From Candidatus Nitrosotalea okcheonensis (GTDB lineage Archaea; Thermoproteota; Nitrososphaeria; Nitrososphaerales; Nitrosopumilaceae): DNA of 64,000 bases. The notes beneath the pieces are model-generated. The model did not search any database. It worked only from the letters and a program-made list of their open reading frames with translations, and had not been told where the DNA came from. Below are positions 49,995-59,436 of this stretch, piece by piece; position 1 is the first letter of the stretch, and each line of letters opens with the position of its first letter. The stretch lies in assembly GCF_900177045.1 (NCBI RefSeq), contig NZ_LT841358.1, forward strand, positions 141,073 through 205,072, in the 5' to 3' direction. A program made the position numbers and the translations under genes.

Positions 49995-50008
49995 TTTTGA
50001 GCTCAAAA
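49995..50008. promoter_or_regulatory. Perfect 14-bp palindrome
   Basis: TTTTGAGCTCAAAA is a perfect palindrome about 80 bases before the TATA box of the PKD protein gene. A near copy (TTTTGGATCAAAA) lies about 20 bases upstream, so two sites for one dimeric regulator are plausible. Confidence 0.4.
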
Positions 50009-50078
50009 ATCAATTTTAAGATAAAATTTGTTGCCAACTTTCTTAGCGATCCTAGCTAACAAATCATTTAACAGAAAG

Positions 50079-50088
50079 GTTTTTAATA
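50079..50088 (+). promoter_or_regulatory. TATA box for the PKD-repeat gene
   Basis: TTTTTAATAT is centred about 28 bases before the TTG at 50112, so transcription should begin at the TTG. This decides the start codon of the next gene. Confidence 0.5.
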
Positions 50089-50111
50089 TTCGAAAATTTA
50101 GAACACACAAG

Positions 50112-51371
50112 TTGAATTCCAAAGTACTTTTCTCAGTATTGGCAGTTATGTTGCTCTCCTTGACAATATCTTCAGTATCAGCATATGCTGCAACTGGAAC
50201 AACCAAAACTAGCGAGGCTACCGTAAATGAACAAACAAGTATTACATTGTCTGGTGCAGACTCGACTGATCCACACTTTCAAGCTATTTCATACCATTGG
50301 CAGCAGTTGTCTGGTGAACCTGTAACTCTGTCATCTACCTCTGATGCTGATATTACTTTTACAACTCCGGCAGTTGATCCAGGTCAGGTAAAAGATCTCA
50401 AGTTTTCGTTAATTGTGACAAATCCTCAGGGACTTACAAGTATTACTGCATTTACATTACATGTTATTCACATAAATCATCCTCCAGTGGTAACCACTGA
50501 TCATGAATTGACCGTGATGGAAGGAAGTCCTATGACTTTGATGGCATCTGCCACTGATCCAGATGGTGACAACATGACTTATGCGTGGACTCAGGATGCT
50601 GGATCTAATGTAACCTTGTCTAACCCAACTGATCTTACCACTCTATTTACCGCACCTGTGATTAATTCTGGTAATAACTCCACTTTGCACTTTACAATTA
50701 CTGCAACTGATCCATATGGTGGTGTAGGCTCTGATTCTGTTTTAGTTCATGTCATCAGTGCATCTGCGTACAAGCTTGCATCACTGAGCTGCGGTCCAAT
50801 AATTAGATCACATGAGGGCGGTAGTGCAACTCTTGCAGAATCAATTGACAACCCATCTAATGCTCCATTGACATATCAATGGAACCAAGTCTCTGGAATG
50901 CCACTTCAAATTTCATCTACAACAGATGTTTCACCAACAGTATCCCTGCCATCTGGTTCAGGTGGAAGTGTATTTGCATTTCAATTAACACTTAATCAAG
51001 GTGGTTCAATTGTAGGGAACTGTGAACAATATGTTTATGCCGCATACCCAGAACCAGGTAATCCACCGGTCGCAAATGCAGGTCCAGACCAAGTAGTTAA
51101 TACTGCAAGTCAAGTACAACTTGATGGTACAAACAGTACAGGTGGATACTTGCAATTCTCTTGGATGCAAATCTCGGGTGAACCAGTACAGTTACTTTAT
51201 GCAAACACTGCAAAACCAGTCTTTACTGCCCCTGATGTACCACTTGGTCAGTCAATGGATATGACATTCTCTAATACAGTGAGCAATTCATTTGGAAAAG
51301 ATGCCGCAGTGGTACATGTTACAGTGGTCAATCCGTCATCACCACCGAACGCTGTAATTACAATCAAGTAA
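50112..51371 (+). CDS. Secreted PKD-repeat surface protein
   Basis: I choose TTG 50112 (MNSKVLFSVLAVMLLSLTIS), supported by the TATA box and a signal peptide ending near AYA-ATG; the frame from 50028 adds unrelated residues. The 419-residue product carries four PKD/cadherin-like beta domains. These are marked by YHWQQLSGEPVTLSS...FTTP, YAWTQDAGSNVTLSN...FTAP, YQWNQVSGMPLQISS and FSWMQISGEPVQLLY...FTAP. It has no C-terminal anchor. It probably forms part of the cell surface or an extracellular matrix. Confidence 0.8.
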   Translation: MNSKVLFSVLAVMLLSLTISSVSAYAATGTTKTSEATVNEQTSITLSGADSTDPHFQAISYHWQQLSGEPVTLSSTSDADITFTTPAVDPGQVKDLKFSLIVTNPQGLTSITAFTLHVIHINHPPVVTTDHELTVMEGSPMTLMASATDPDGDNMTYAWTQDAGSNVTLSNPTDLTTLFTAPVINSGNNSTLHFTITATDPYGGVGSDSVLVHVISASAYKLASLSCGPIIRSHEGGSATLAESIDNPSNAPLTYQWNQVSGMPLQISSTTDVSPTVSLPSGSGGSVFAFQLTLNQGGSIVGNCEQYVYAAYPEPGNPPVANAGPDQVVNTASQVQLDGTNSTGGYLQFSWMQISGEPVQLLYANTAKPVFTAPDVPLGQSMDMTFSNTVSNSFGKDAAVVHVTVVNPSSPPNAVITIK

Positions 51372-51372
51372 A

Positions 51373-51404
51373 CCTGTAGGGTTTTTTCTACAATAGGTTT
51401 TTTT
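51373..51404 (+). terminator. Hairpin and T run after the PKD-repeat gene
   Basis: TGTAG (51375-51379) pairs with CTACA (51388-51392), CC/GG can close outside, and seven T residues follow at 51398-51404. The element starts two bases after the stop codon. Confidence 0.5.
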
Positions 51405-51606
51405 GGATTGTATTTGATTGATTTGGACATGTTACTAGTCCATTTGTAGATGGCCAAACGTACGTGGATGGAGAGTTAAAAAAGCATCTTGTGGCTAGTC
51501 TTAATACTTTTTGACGGAATTATGGGTAAAGAATAGACTGATTCGGTTGTTGGCACTCAAAAATCATGAACTAAATCGATGAGAAAACAACACAGAACTA
51601 AACTAG

Positions 51607-52233
51607 ATGAATAAAACCCCTTTCGAACTCGCGGGAATGGCAACGATACAAATTTTCTTGAAGTGCTATCGCTTTTATCTGGGTAAACTTTTGTCCAAAC
51701 TGTTGTCAGATGATCTAATTGGAGCAATCCAACAAATCTTACTTCTTGGTAAAGGCGACCGGGGTAGACTAGAATATCTTCTTGATCTGCTGCAAAAGGG
51801 CAGACCACTTACAGACTCTGATCAAAATTATCTACAAATGATGGTGCCACTATACCTCAGTCCAAAAGATTCCTATCAGCAAAATACTGAACTTGTGATA
51901 GGCCGATTGTCAGATGAAATAAAGGAGTTACATCAAAAAATTCAGCAAATGCAAAGAAAAGGATTTGAAAAATATGTGGGAAGAAAGGCTGTCTTGTTCT
52001 TTTTTACCGTATTTGTAGGATGGAACGCATGTCAAACCTATCTGCAACCCATGCTGTCAGGCTTTGTATCTGATAGTTTGATATCTTACGTATTTCCCTT
52101 GAATCTGGTTGCAAATTACTTTAATTATGGCATGGTTGTCTGGCTTGGATTCTTGGTATTGTTGTCGTCATGGCCATTTATTGGTTCAATACATCTTGCC
52201 AAGTTCATCATGTCTAGAAAAATTTCAAAGTAG
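51607..52233 (+). CDS. Membrane protein with N-terminal helical domain
   Basis: The 208-residue protein has a helical soluble part (residues 1-110, including DLIGAIQQILLLGKGDRGRL and a coiled coil RLSDEIKELHQKIQQMQRK) and two membrane helices near 130-150 and 172-195. It ends with a short basic tail. No family is recognised. Its stop (52233) abuts the stop of the convergent HD-domain gene (52234). Confidence 0.6.
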   Translation: MNKTPFELAGMATIQIFLKCYRFYLGKLLSKLLSDDLIGAIQQILLLGKGDRGRLEYLLDLLQKGRPLTDSDQNYLQMMVPLYLSPKDSYQQNTELVIGRLSDEIKELHQKIQQMQRKGFEKYVGRKAVLFFFTVFVGWNACQTYLQPMLSGFVSDSLISYVFPLNLVANYFNYGMVVWLGFLVLLSSWPFIGSIHLAKFIMSRKISK

Positions 52234-53565
52234 CTATTGTAAAACTACACGATAATAATCCCAGCGCTCTGGGTCAAATTGTTTTACAAATTCAATCTGC
52301 TCGTTTCTTTCAATTCTGCTTGCAATTACATCGCGTAATGCAAAGCTTGTGAGATACTTGTATCCCTTTGACTGTACCTGCATATTAAACAACAATCTCA
52401 TTTCTCTTCCACCTCTCTGTCCCCAATATCCCATTCTGATTGCGAGTGGTTCCATAAATGCAGTATTTTTGAGTCCATAGTTTACGTCATTTATCTCTGG
52501 TCTGAGCTTGTATGTTTCCAAGGGCCCTCCTTTTGTGAATCCTATGACTGGACCATCGTCACTTCCAAGCCTTAGTGTATTAAGTATGGTATCTTTTGCC
52601 ATGACTGATTCTACAAACTCATCTTTTTTGAATTGAAGTGGCTTTGGCAACTGTTTATGTATCTCTGATAATATGTCTACGAATCCGTGTTCTTGTCTGT
52701 TTGACATGGGTTCTATTACTGCAAAAAATTTGGTATTGTCATAAACTAGAGATCCCTCAATCTCTATTTCTTGTTCCCGTAGTTTCATAAATGATAGTAC
52801 ATTGTTTGTAAAATGTTTTCTCATGTCTTTTGGAAGTGACTGCAGGACGCTCTGATACATCTCTGCATCATTATTGAGTAGATCCTCGAAATATGCAACA
52901 GATCTTCTGACAATGTAATATGGATGCCATGCCAATGCGTGGGCGTTTTTTTGTGCCATCTCTAGTGCTTTTGCAAAGTCGCCAAGAGTATATCCTGCTA
53001 TCCTGTCTGTAACTGAGAGAAACCAACCTACCTTCTTAAAATGCTCTCTCTTGTCTTTGTCGTCTCTTGTAATTTCTGACAAGTTAAGACAATCTTCGAT
53101 TTTTTTCTCTGTGGCCTCTTTTATCTCTCCACTCCAAGGGTATGTGGTTCTATGGATTAGTACTGCAATCAAATTCTTATCAATGCTTGCATCTCTTAAT
53201 AAAGAATCTAATTTCTCGTCTGTCATGACAAATTTTACAGCGTCCTCTTCATGTGGCTTGTCCACCTTTTTTTGCGGATCATAATCATGGAATAGTGATG
53301 CAACAAAAAGATATGGAAAGTCTTCGGGTCTTAGAATACTTCTGGTGTTCTCGGACTGGGCTGCAAGCAGCGTGACATAGGTCACTTCTAATTCGTGAAT
53401 AATATTGTGGTATCCATAATACTCTATACCGAGACCCTTTGATTCGAATAGGTTTATTGTATAATCTAGGATCTTGGAGTAACACTCTCGCTTAAAGCCA
53501 TTAGCTACCATGATTCTTTGAATCTCTTCACGTAGGGCTACTGGATCCTGATTCTGTAGCAACAT
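52234..53565 (-). CDS. HD-domain phosphohydrolase with a C-terminal extra domain
   Basis: The 443-residue protein has an HD fold in its N-terminal half: YYGYHNIIHELEVTYVTLLA, VASLFHDYDPQKKVDKPHEE and LIAVLIHRTTYPW, with His and Asp positions usual for metal-dependent phosphohydrolases. SVTDRIAGYTLGDF may hold the last Asp. The C-terminal 150 residues contain TKGGPLETYKLRPEIND, MEPLAIRMGYWGQRGGREMR and YLTSFALRDVIASRIERNEQ, a possible acetyltransferase-like or sensor part. The substrate is unknown. Confidence 0.7.
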   Translation of the reverse strand: MLLQNQDPVALREEIQRIMVANGFKRECYSKILDYTINLFESKGLGIEYYGYHNIIHELEVTYVTLLAAQSENTRSILRPEDFPYLFVASLFHDYDPQKKVDKPHEEDAVKFVMTDEKLDSLLRDASIDKNLIAVLIHRTTYPWSGEIKEATEKKIEDCLNLSEITRDDKDKREHFKKVGWFLSVTDRIAGYTLGDFAKALEMAQKNAHALAWHPYYIVRRSVAYFEDLLNNDAEMYQSVLQSLPKDMRKHFTNNVLSFMKLREQEIEIEGSLVYDNTKFFAVIEPMSNRQEHGFVDILSEIHKQLPKPLQFKKDEFVESVMAKDTILNTLRLGSDDGPVIGFTKGGPLETYKLRPEINDVNYGLKNTAFMEPLAIRMGYWGQRGGREMRLLFNMQVQSKGYKYLTSFALRDVIASRIERNEQIEFVKQFDPERWDYYRVVLQ

Positions 53566-53611
53566 GTTGGTAATTGAAACTGATGGTTTTAAGTTCTCGC
53601 TCGAATTCCAA

Positions 53612-54595
53612 TCATGTTTTAGAAAGAGGTTTCCTTTTTTGGTAAATTGTCAGCGAAACTAAAACTGCAACTATGACTATGCTAATTATGGAGACATTGG
53701 TATAATCCTCAGACCAGTTGGCCACCATAACCTTTGGTGAGTCCGCTATTGTCTCTACAGACTCGTGATCCGAATTTCCTATGACAGTTCCTTGCCACCC
53801 CGAAAATACGTGGTTTACAAGAATGTTGTTTCCTGGAATGACACTTACATCTACGATCGCACCTGAATCATACCATCCTGTTCCCAATACCCGTCCGAAA
53901 TTTGAAATGACCTTGATGTAATATTGGGTCTTGTACTCTAGACCAATCTCGTGCATACTAGACATGTGGATTTGGGGGGACATGAAAATGCCTGATTCCT
54001 GCCTTGGGATGACGTTTATGTCTGGGTTATCAAGTGACCATCCGTCAAGTATCTGTCTTGTATATTGATTGTCGGATTGTATCACATGAGGTACCACAAA
54101 TTGTACATGTGTGCCAACATCAAACCAGCTGTCGCCTGTGGGAGATGGTGGAACAAAAGTTACATTGTTATCTCCATGTATAGCTATTTCAAATTGGTGT
54201 ACTGCAAAAAATGTCAGGGAGTGATTTCTGTCAGCGATTACATTCAGGGTGAAATTTCCACCGGCTGTCCTGTTGATTGGAACTGCCTGACTGTTATCAA
54301 TGGAGTACGAATACAAATTGTATCTGCCATTATCTGTCGTCCATGAATGTTGTTGGAAAACTGTATAGTTCTGGCCATTGTTTACAAGAACGGTGTATCC
54401 TGTCGATGTATTGTTTGCATATCTGACATTGATGATTGACACTTGGTTATTTTGTACATATGCTGACACTTGATTATCTGAAACAATGATGCAAAATAAT
54501 AACACTGGAATTAAAAAGAAAATGACCTGTTTTCTCAAAAATAAACTTGACAAATCTCTCTGTACATGATATTTGCTTTTCAACTCTCTAAACAA
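53612..54595 (-). CDS. Membrane-anchored surface protein, beta-rich
   Basis: The 327-residue protein has an N-terminal hydrophobic segment (VIFFLIPVLLFCIIVS) ending near VSA-YVQ, a beta-rich body with many N-x-S/T sites, and a C-terminal membrane helix at about 303-320 (IISIVIVAVLVSLTIY) with a basic KRKPLSKT tail. Repeats such as YYIKVISNFGRVLGTGWYDS and VNHVFSGWQGTVIGN are like bacterial InlB-type or other listed adhesion repeats. It is divergent from the PEFG-CTERM gene at 54622. A surface role is inferred. Confidence 0.65.
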   Translation of the reverse strand: MFRELKSKYHVQRDLSSLFLRKQVIFFLIPVLLFCIIVSDNQVSAYVQNNQVSIINVRYANNTSTGYTVLVNNGQNYTVFQQHSWTTDNGRYNLYSYSIDNSQAVPINRTAGGNFTLNVIADRNHSLTFFAVHQFEIAIHGDNNVTFVPPSPTGDSWFDVGTHVQFVVPHVIQSDNQYTRQILDGWSLDNPDINVIPRQESGIFMSPQIHMSSMHEIGLEYKTQYYIKVISNFGRVLGTGWYDSGAIVDVSVIPGNNILVNHVFSGWQGTVIGNSDHESVETIADSPKVMVANWSEDYTNVSIISIVIVAVLVSLTIYQKRKPLSKT

Positions 54596-54621
54596 TATCC
54601 ATCCCTAGCAAAGGTCAAATA

Positions 54622-55143
54622 ATGCTTGGTAAAAAAGAATCTATGCAATCATACTCTTATGTTATAATTATTTGCCTTGTCTTTTCAATGGGTGTTGCAC
54701 CAGTCTTTGCGCAAACATCATCGCAATATTTGATAAAAGATGCACAAAGTGGGCAGTCATTTCAGGTGCCGTATTCCATAACGGGTGCAATAGTCAGTGA
54801 CATGTCAATTAGTTCTTCAGATACATCTCTTGTGGTGTTTCTTCAATCATCTGATGATGGAAACCTGACTCTGACTCTTCCAAGAGCACTAATTGATGCA
54901 AAAAATGGTACAAACGATGATCAGTTCTTTGTTCTAGTGGATGGTGCAGACACTGATTTTACAGAACACAAAACTAGTACTGACAGAACAATAACCGTGT
55001 TTATTCCAAAAAACACTGAACAGGTAGAGGTGATTGGTACACAGGTGGTTCCAGAGTTTGGTGCATTATCCTCCGTGGTGCTTATTATGGCAATAATTTC
55101 AATAGTTGCAATATCTACAAAAACCCGCCTCAAGTTTGCCTAG
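54622..55143 (+). CDS. Secreted protein with a PEFG-CTERM tail
   Basis: The 173-residue frame starts at ATG 54622; the ATG at 54643 (MQSYSYVIIICLVFSM) gives a cleaner signal peptide, cleaved near FA-QTS. The beta domain (YSITGAIVSDMSISSSDTSL, NLTLTLPRALIDAKNGTNDD) is one seen in many PEFG-CTERM proteins of Nitrososphaeria. The C-terminus VVPEFGALSSVVLIMAIISI and KTRLKF is a textbook PEFG-CTERM sorting signal. It is presumably processed by an archaeosortase. Confidence 0.8.
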   Translation: MLGKKESMQSYSYVIIICLVFSMGVAPVFAQTSSQYLIKDAQSGQSFQVPYSITGAIVSDMSISSSDTSLVVFLQSSDDGNLTLTLPRALIDAKNGTNDDQFFVLVDGADTDFTEHKTSTDRTITVFIPKNTEQVEVIGTQVVPEFGALSSVVLIMAIISIVAISTKTRLKFA

Positions 55144-55160
55144 AAAACGTACGATCTCTC

Positions 55161-55412
55161 TTAGCTGAATCCTGCACCAAACTGATCTCCATGTTGAAGA
55201 GGATCTGCAGATTCTGCACCCTTGAGCTTTAGATACAAAAATGCTTCATTTACCAACTCTATTGCAAGCTCATCTTGCAAATGAAATTGTTTTTTTACCA
55301 AGTCGTGATATTTTTTTAATTTTTTTTCCTCTTGCTCATCCAACGAGATCCCGTCTTTAACTATGATTGCGGCAATCGTTTCAATCTGAGAATTATGCTG
55401 GGCATCATTCAT
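55161..55412 (-). CDS. Hypothetical 83-residue helical protein
   Basis: The product is a soluble, helical protein: MNDAQHNSQIETIAAIIVKD, EEKKLKKYHDLVKKQFHLQD and ELAIELVNEAFLYLKLKGAE. It has no Cys and ends with a Gly/Phe tail. The layout is like small archaeal adaptor proteins. It is convergent with the PEFG-CTERM gene. Confidence 0.5.
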   Translation of the reverse strand: MNDAQHNSQIETIAAIIVKDGISLDEQEEKKLKKYHDLVKKQFHLQDELAIELVNEAFLYLKLKGAESADPLQHGDQFGAGFS

Positions 55413-55464
55413 TATTTGTGATAGTCATTTCTTACTTTTAAGTGATTGTCCTATTTGATGTAAT

Positions 55465-55584
55465 TCAAGATTTTTCAGAATCCAATTCTTCTTCAAATTC
55501 GTCATCCAAGAATTCGTCTGTATCATCATTGTTCTCAGAAGGTTCATCTAGAAAGTCTTCTTTTTCTTTATTCTTTTTAGACAT
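55465..55584 (-). CDS. 39-residue acidic-tail protein
   Basis: I choose the start MSKKNKEKEDFLD (ATG at 55584) inside a longer frame that begins at 55647. The product has a basic head and a very acidic tail (DDTDEFLDDEFEEELDSEKS). It could bind a basic partner such as a histone or ribosomal protein. There is no family match; low complexity limits the call. Confidence 0.4.
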   Translation of the reverse strand: MSKKNKEKEDFLDEPSENNDDTDEFLDDEFEEELDSEKS

Positions 55585-55785
55585 GTTTTCATTCTTTTCT
55601 TTGCACTTATAACTTTTGAAATATTCTTGATATGAAAAATCTCTCACTCGTATAATATGGTATCATGCGACATTGTATGCTATTCCACAATAGTTTTTTC
55701 TTTGTCGACTAACTCCGCTTCTAACTGATTTTCTGATCTAATTTTCTGTACCAGACAAGCTTTGGATCAGAGTACCTCTGACCAG

Positions 55786-56011
55786 TTACCAGCAGGTGTT
55801 GCTATCAGAGGAAAGTATCTATGATATCACAGATTGAAAGGCACAATTACTGGAAGGACAGTGTGAGCGATGGAAAGCGATGGATAGCAGAATATATCTT
55901 CTCCGTACTGAAGAGATCTTTGGTGAGCACGTGATGGCTCACAAGCGGCAGAACATGGAAAAGGAGTTGCAGCTGAAGGTAGCATTGTATAACAAGTTCG
56001 TGAGCATGTGA
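55786..56011 (+). pseudogene. IS5-type transposase remnant (C-terminal part)
   Basis: The frame with QIERHNYWKDSVSDGKRW and IAEYIFSVLKR ends early, and the rest, FGEHVMAHKRQNMEKELQLK and VALYNKFVSM, is one frame away. This is the C-terminal E region of IS5/ISH-like transposases (RW..E..FS..KR.FGEH). Upstream PAGVAIRGKYL in another frame may be part of the same gene. One or more single-base losses and missing N-terminal two-thirds make it inactive. No inverted repeats were found around it. Confidence 0.6.
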
Positions 56012-56108
56012 TAGAAGACACCATTATGGCGATATCTTGATTAGTTTAGGAGTTAGTCGACAGAGCAATTTTTAATATTGTATACGGTACAAGTTATAAA
56101 TAATTAAA

Positions 56109-57848
56109 ATGAAAACTCCATACTATTTCATAATTGTAATTGTCAGTGCATGTATCATAATCACAAATAATCTTGTATTTGCTGATAATGCGATTCCGCA
56201 TGTAGTCATAGACGGAACCATTTCTGAAAATGGTTGCAACGTCATAAATGGCATCATAACGCAAGCATTAGACATACAAAATACGCCAATTCAAGCATGC
56301 AAGTATCATGGCAAATACTTCAAGATATCAGCATATCTTGGATGTCCATTGATCAGCGTTGGAGATACAAGAGATCCGGAAACAGGACAAAAATTCAATT
56401 TCAATGTAGTGTGTGACGAACCAACAACATGCGGTCTTAAAAATTCATGGGGCGGATACAACTTGGGAAATGCTGGAAATGCTGACTTGTTAAACGCATC
56501 AACAATTAATGGAACAGGATACGTAATCACTGCAAATTATGGTGAGGGTGTATGCCTGTCAGAAAAATATGACGAACAAAAAAAGAAAATTACCATGATT
56601 GCTGATGGTCTGTGGAAAAACGAAACAGTTCTAAATGTACTGGTTCCAAGGGCACTTTTGACAGATACTACAGTAACAATTGATGGAAAGAAAGCAGATG
56701 CCAAGATTGAAGAGCACAACCCAAAAAATGAAACCACAACCTGTAATCTATGCTATTATACGATAAACATTCCTCTCTTGTCTTCACAAACTTCTAAGAA
56801 AATTGAGATTGGTGTACAGGATACTGTGTATAACAACGCAGAAAATTGGAATAATTACTATATGTTAGGAAGCTTTGATAATTCATTTCCAAAAAAACCT
56901 ACTCAGATCTTTGTCTTTCAATACAAGATAACAAACGGAACTGTAAGCGAGTTTAAGGGCCAACGAGGGATACTTTCAGCAGAGGTTCACAGCACTGGTA
57001 ACGCAACACTTGATATCAAATTTCCACGCAACTATCCATATACAAATCAGCCTAAACAGGGGCCACAATACGGAGATACATCGCCAATCGTACTAGTAGA
57101 CGCGTATGATCTTGTAAAAGTACAGCACTTTAAACCTGATACAAAAACTACCGATTGTTTCTTTGAGTATTCTATTCCATTTTCAGGAGATCACAAGATA
57201 GATTTGGCATGGTTTTATCTTTTATCTACAAGCTTCCCACTTCATGGTGACAACATACCACAATCTTGTAATACTCAAACAATTGCAAACTGGCCACCGC
57301 TAAAACAAATTAACATTGGAATGTCTACAAATGAAATCAAATGCGATGACGGATTTGATAAAATACTGCATCCTGACAACAAGACCGTTTCATGTGTCAA
57401 ACCTTCCACACTGTCAAGACTTGAACACCTTGGATGGATTAAACCACATTTTGATCCACGTATGAATCCAAAGATTGTACTTACAAACTCTTCTTATGCA
57501 GGAATAGATAAACAAGACAGAACCATGGTTTCTATAAACAACCAAACTTTTTATCAGCTTACACTTGAGCACACCATTGATCAATTACAATCTGGAGAGT
57601 CAATCAAGTTTCAAAATGTCACATTTAGTTTTCCAGACGGATTGATGAAAACCATATCTGGAGGCATGACAACAGTTGATATCAAATTCTCTGATGGGAA
57701 TGAAGAAATCTATGAGAAAATCCCAACAAGGTATGGTGGTACTTATGCAGAAAATGACATCACAATTCTTAGCAACCATTTAGGTCCACAAGCCGGTCTT
57801 ACATACTATAAAGATGAAATCAAGTTACTTGTTGGAGAAGAAAAATGA
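56109..57848 (+). CDS. Secreted multidomain surface protein
   Basis: The 579-residue protein has a signal peptide (cleaved near VFA-DNA), followed by domains rich in beta strands and N-glycosylation sites, with several Cys (ENGCNVINGI, IQACKYHG, YLGCPLISVG, CDEPTTCGLKNSW, TTCNLCYY). Around residue 395-440 a module with STNEIKCDDGFDKILHPDN, VSCVKPSTLSRLEHLGW matches the C-terminal unit of the 10695 protein. The last 130 residues form a separate domain (VTFSFPDGLMKTISGGMTTV). A TATA-like ATACGGTACAAGTTATAAAT lies close to the ATG. Confidence 0.7.
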   Translation: MKTPYYFIIVIVSACIIITNNLVFADNAIPHVVIDGTISENGCNVINGIITQALDIQNTPIQACKYHGKYFKISAYLGCPLISVGDTRDPETGQKFNFNVVCDEPTTCGLKNSWGGYNLGNAGNADLLNASTINGTGYVITANYGEGVCLSEKYDEQKKKITMIADGLWKNETVLNVLVPRALLTDTTVTIDGKKADAKIEEHNPKNETTTCNLCYYTINIPLLSSQTSKKIEIGVQDTVYNNAENWNNYYMLGSFDNSFPKKPTQIFVFQYKITNGTVSEFKGQRGILSAEVHSTGNATLDIKFPRNYPYTNQPKQGPQYGDTSPIVLVDAYDLVKVQHFKPDTKTTDCFFEYSIPFSGDHKIDLAWFYLLSTSFPLHGDNIPQSCNTQTIANWPPLKQINIGMSTNEIKCDDGFDKILHPDNKTVSCVKPSTLSRLEHLGWIKPHFDPRMNPKIVLTNSSYAGIDKQDRTMVSINNQTFYQLTLEHTIDQLQSGESIKFQNVTFSFPDGLMKTISGGMTTVDIKFSDGNEEIYEKIPTRYGGTYAENDITILSNHLGPQAGLTYYKDEIKLLVGEEK

Positions 57849-57927
57849 AAACCACCTCCAAACTCTTTTTGTTATCAATCTAGCAAAATCATTTAGTAAC
57901 GAGTGTAAAGATTGTAAATTCAACTAA

Positions 57928-59022
57928 ATGAAAGTTCTCAGTTTCAAGCATGTTATAATAATTGCAGTTATAACTTTCTTGTTATCGTTTCTTCTACACT
58001 ATCCACTTTTGCCATCAAAAGTATATGATGATGTATCATATTTTTGGACTTCAAGACCTGAGATACACGGATATCAGGTACCATATACAGATTACAACCT
58101 AGAATATCCTGCAATTTCTGGTCTTGTGTTGTATCTGTCCGCTCAATGGCACAATATTTTGGGATATTATATCACAATATCTCTGATAACACTCGGGTTT
58201 GTTCTAGTTAGCGTATGTGTTCTTGACAAGATTCTTCTAATCACAAACCAGCCAAGAAACAAGATAATCTACTATGTAATTTTGACACCTGTTTTTGTTG
58301 TTTATTCAATTTACAGTTTTGATTGGATAGGAATTGGACTGTTATTACTATCAATATATTGTTGCCAGAAAAACAAGGCGTATATTTCTGGCGGATTTAT
58401 GGGACTGGCAATTGCAACAAGAATCATACCAATTGTATGCGTTCCGTTTATCTTGCGGGAATTCAAATCTTGGAAACAAAAGGCAGGATTTCTCTGTGTT
58501 GCGTTTTTGGCATGGCTTGGACCAAACATCTACTTTATGTTAAAAAACTTTGGAGGCTTTCTATATTCATATGCGTTTCAAAATTCCTGGCATGCTGAAG
58601 ACAGCTGGCTTGTGATCTTTGGTACTGAATTTCCAGAAAGGCAATATGTATCGCTAGGATTGCTTGCGGCTTTGCTTGCTATCATCTATTCTAAAAAAAG
58701 ATTCAATGTTTGGCAGGCATGCTTTTTAGCTCTTCTTGCATTTGTATTGACAAGCTACAAGTTTCCGCCACAATACATGATTCTCTTGCTTCCTTTTTTT
58801 GCTCTAGTCCAAACAAGATATCTGCTTTTTATTGTTGCAAGTACTTTGGATGCATTGATAATTCTACTCTTGCCTGCATTTCAAGGAGCAGGTCTAGCTT
58901 CATGGGATATATCAAGCCCAGTCCAGTGGATTGCCATTGCAAGACAAGTGATTCTGGTACCAGTGTTTGTAAGCATCTTTATGTCAAATAAAAAGAGGGT
59001 AAATTCTACACCAGTTTTTTAA
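57928..59022 (+). CDS. GT-C type membrane glycosyltransferase (DUF2029/PIG-M-like)
   Basis: The 364-residue protein has about nine or ten hydrophobic segments. The first outer loop contains KVYDDVSYFWTSRPEIHGYQ and then PYTDYNLEYPAISGLVLYLS, with acidic residues typical of GT87/PIG-M-like mannosyltransferases that use polyprenyl-phosphate sugars. GLAIATRIIPIVCVPFILRE and SYKFPPQYMILLLPFFAL are also family-like. It precedes a truncated surface-protein gene by three bases and follows a large surface protein, so it likely glycosylates envelope components. Confidence 0.7.
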   Translation: MKVLSFKHVIIIAVITFLLSFLLHYPLLPSKVYDDVSYFWTSRPEIHGYQVPYTDYNLEYPAISGLVLYLSAQWHNILGYYITISLITLGFVLVSVCVLDKILLITNQPRNKIIYYVILTPVFVVYSIYSFDWIGIGLLLLSIYCCQKNKAYISGGFMGLAIATRIIPIVCVPFILREFKSWKQKAGFLCVAFLAWLGPNIYFMLKNFGGFLYSYAFQNSWHAEDSWLVIFGTEFPERQYVSLGLLAALLAIIYSKKRFNVWQACFLALLAFVLTSYKFPPQYMILLLPFFALVQTRYLLFIVASTLDALIILLLPAFQGAGLASWDISSPVQWIAIARQVILVPVFVSIFMSNKKRVNSTPVF

Positions 59023-59025
59023 ACT

Positions 59026-59436
59026 ATGCCTCTCCAGTACAAATACAAAATGAAAATGTATTTTGCAATAATCATAATATCATTTGTGTTTGTTTTCTTT
59101 TCACCATTTCAAGTCTTTGCACAAGAGTATGTTACAGTAAATCCTGTATTTTCAAAAGATCAATCAGATTCATGCTCTAAACTGGAAAAGAAATTTCCTG
59201 GAAGTGGTTATTCTGATAGTTGGGTAATACATGTAGCAATAAATTTTGTACCAACTATTAGCTCAAACCATACAAGAACAACAATGGTTGACTATAACGA
59301 TACTAAATTCATAGTAACATTAAATGATTATAACCAAACAATCTACAACGATTATCCAGTTAACACACTCTTACAGTCTTCAAATTACACCACTCAAAAT
59401 ACGACTCTGTTCAATCTTAGGGGTTTTTCTTTGTGA
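59026..59436 (+). pseudogene. Secreted protein gene truncated by a mobile element
   Basis: The frame encodes a signal peptide (cleaved near VFA-QEY) and a beta-rich part with N-x-S/T sites up to NYTTQNT. From 59403 the codons are those of the element's terminal repeat (the end reads LFNLRGFSL). The original 3' part is not found directly after the element at 61760, where a second terminus-like sequence begins. The gene follows the glycosyltransferase by three bases. It probably encoded a longer surface protein. Confidence 0.6.
59395..59402 (+). repeat. 8-bp direct repeat, left target-site duplication
   Basis: CAAAATAC lies directly outside the left terminal repeat and is repeated exactly at 61752-61759, directly outside the right one. 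Confidence 0.75.
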
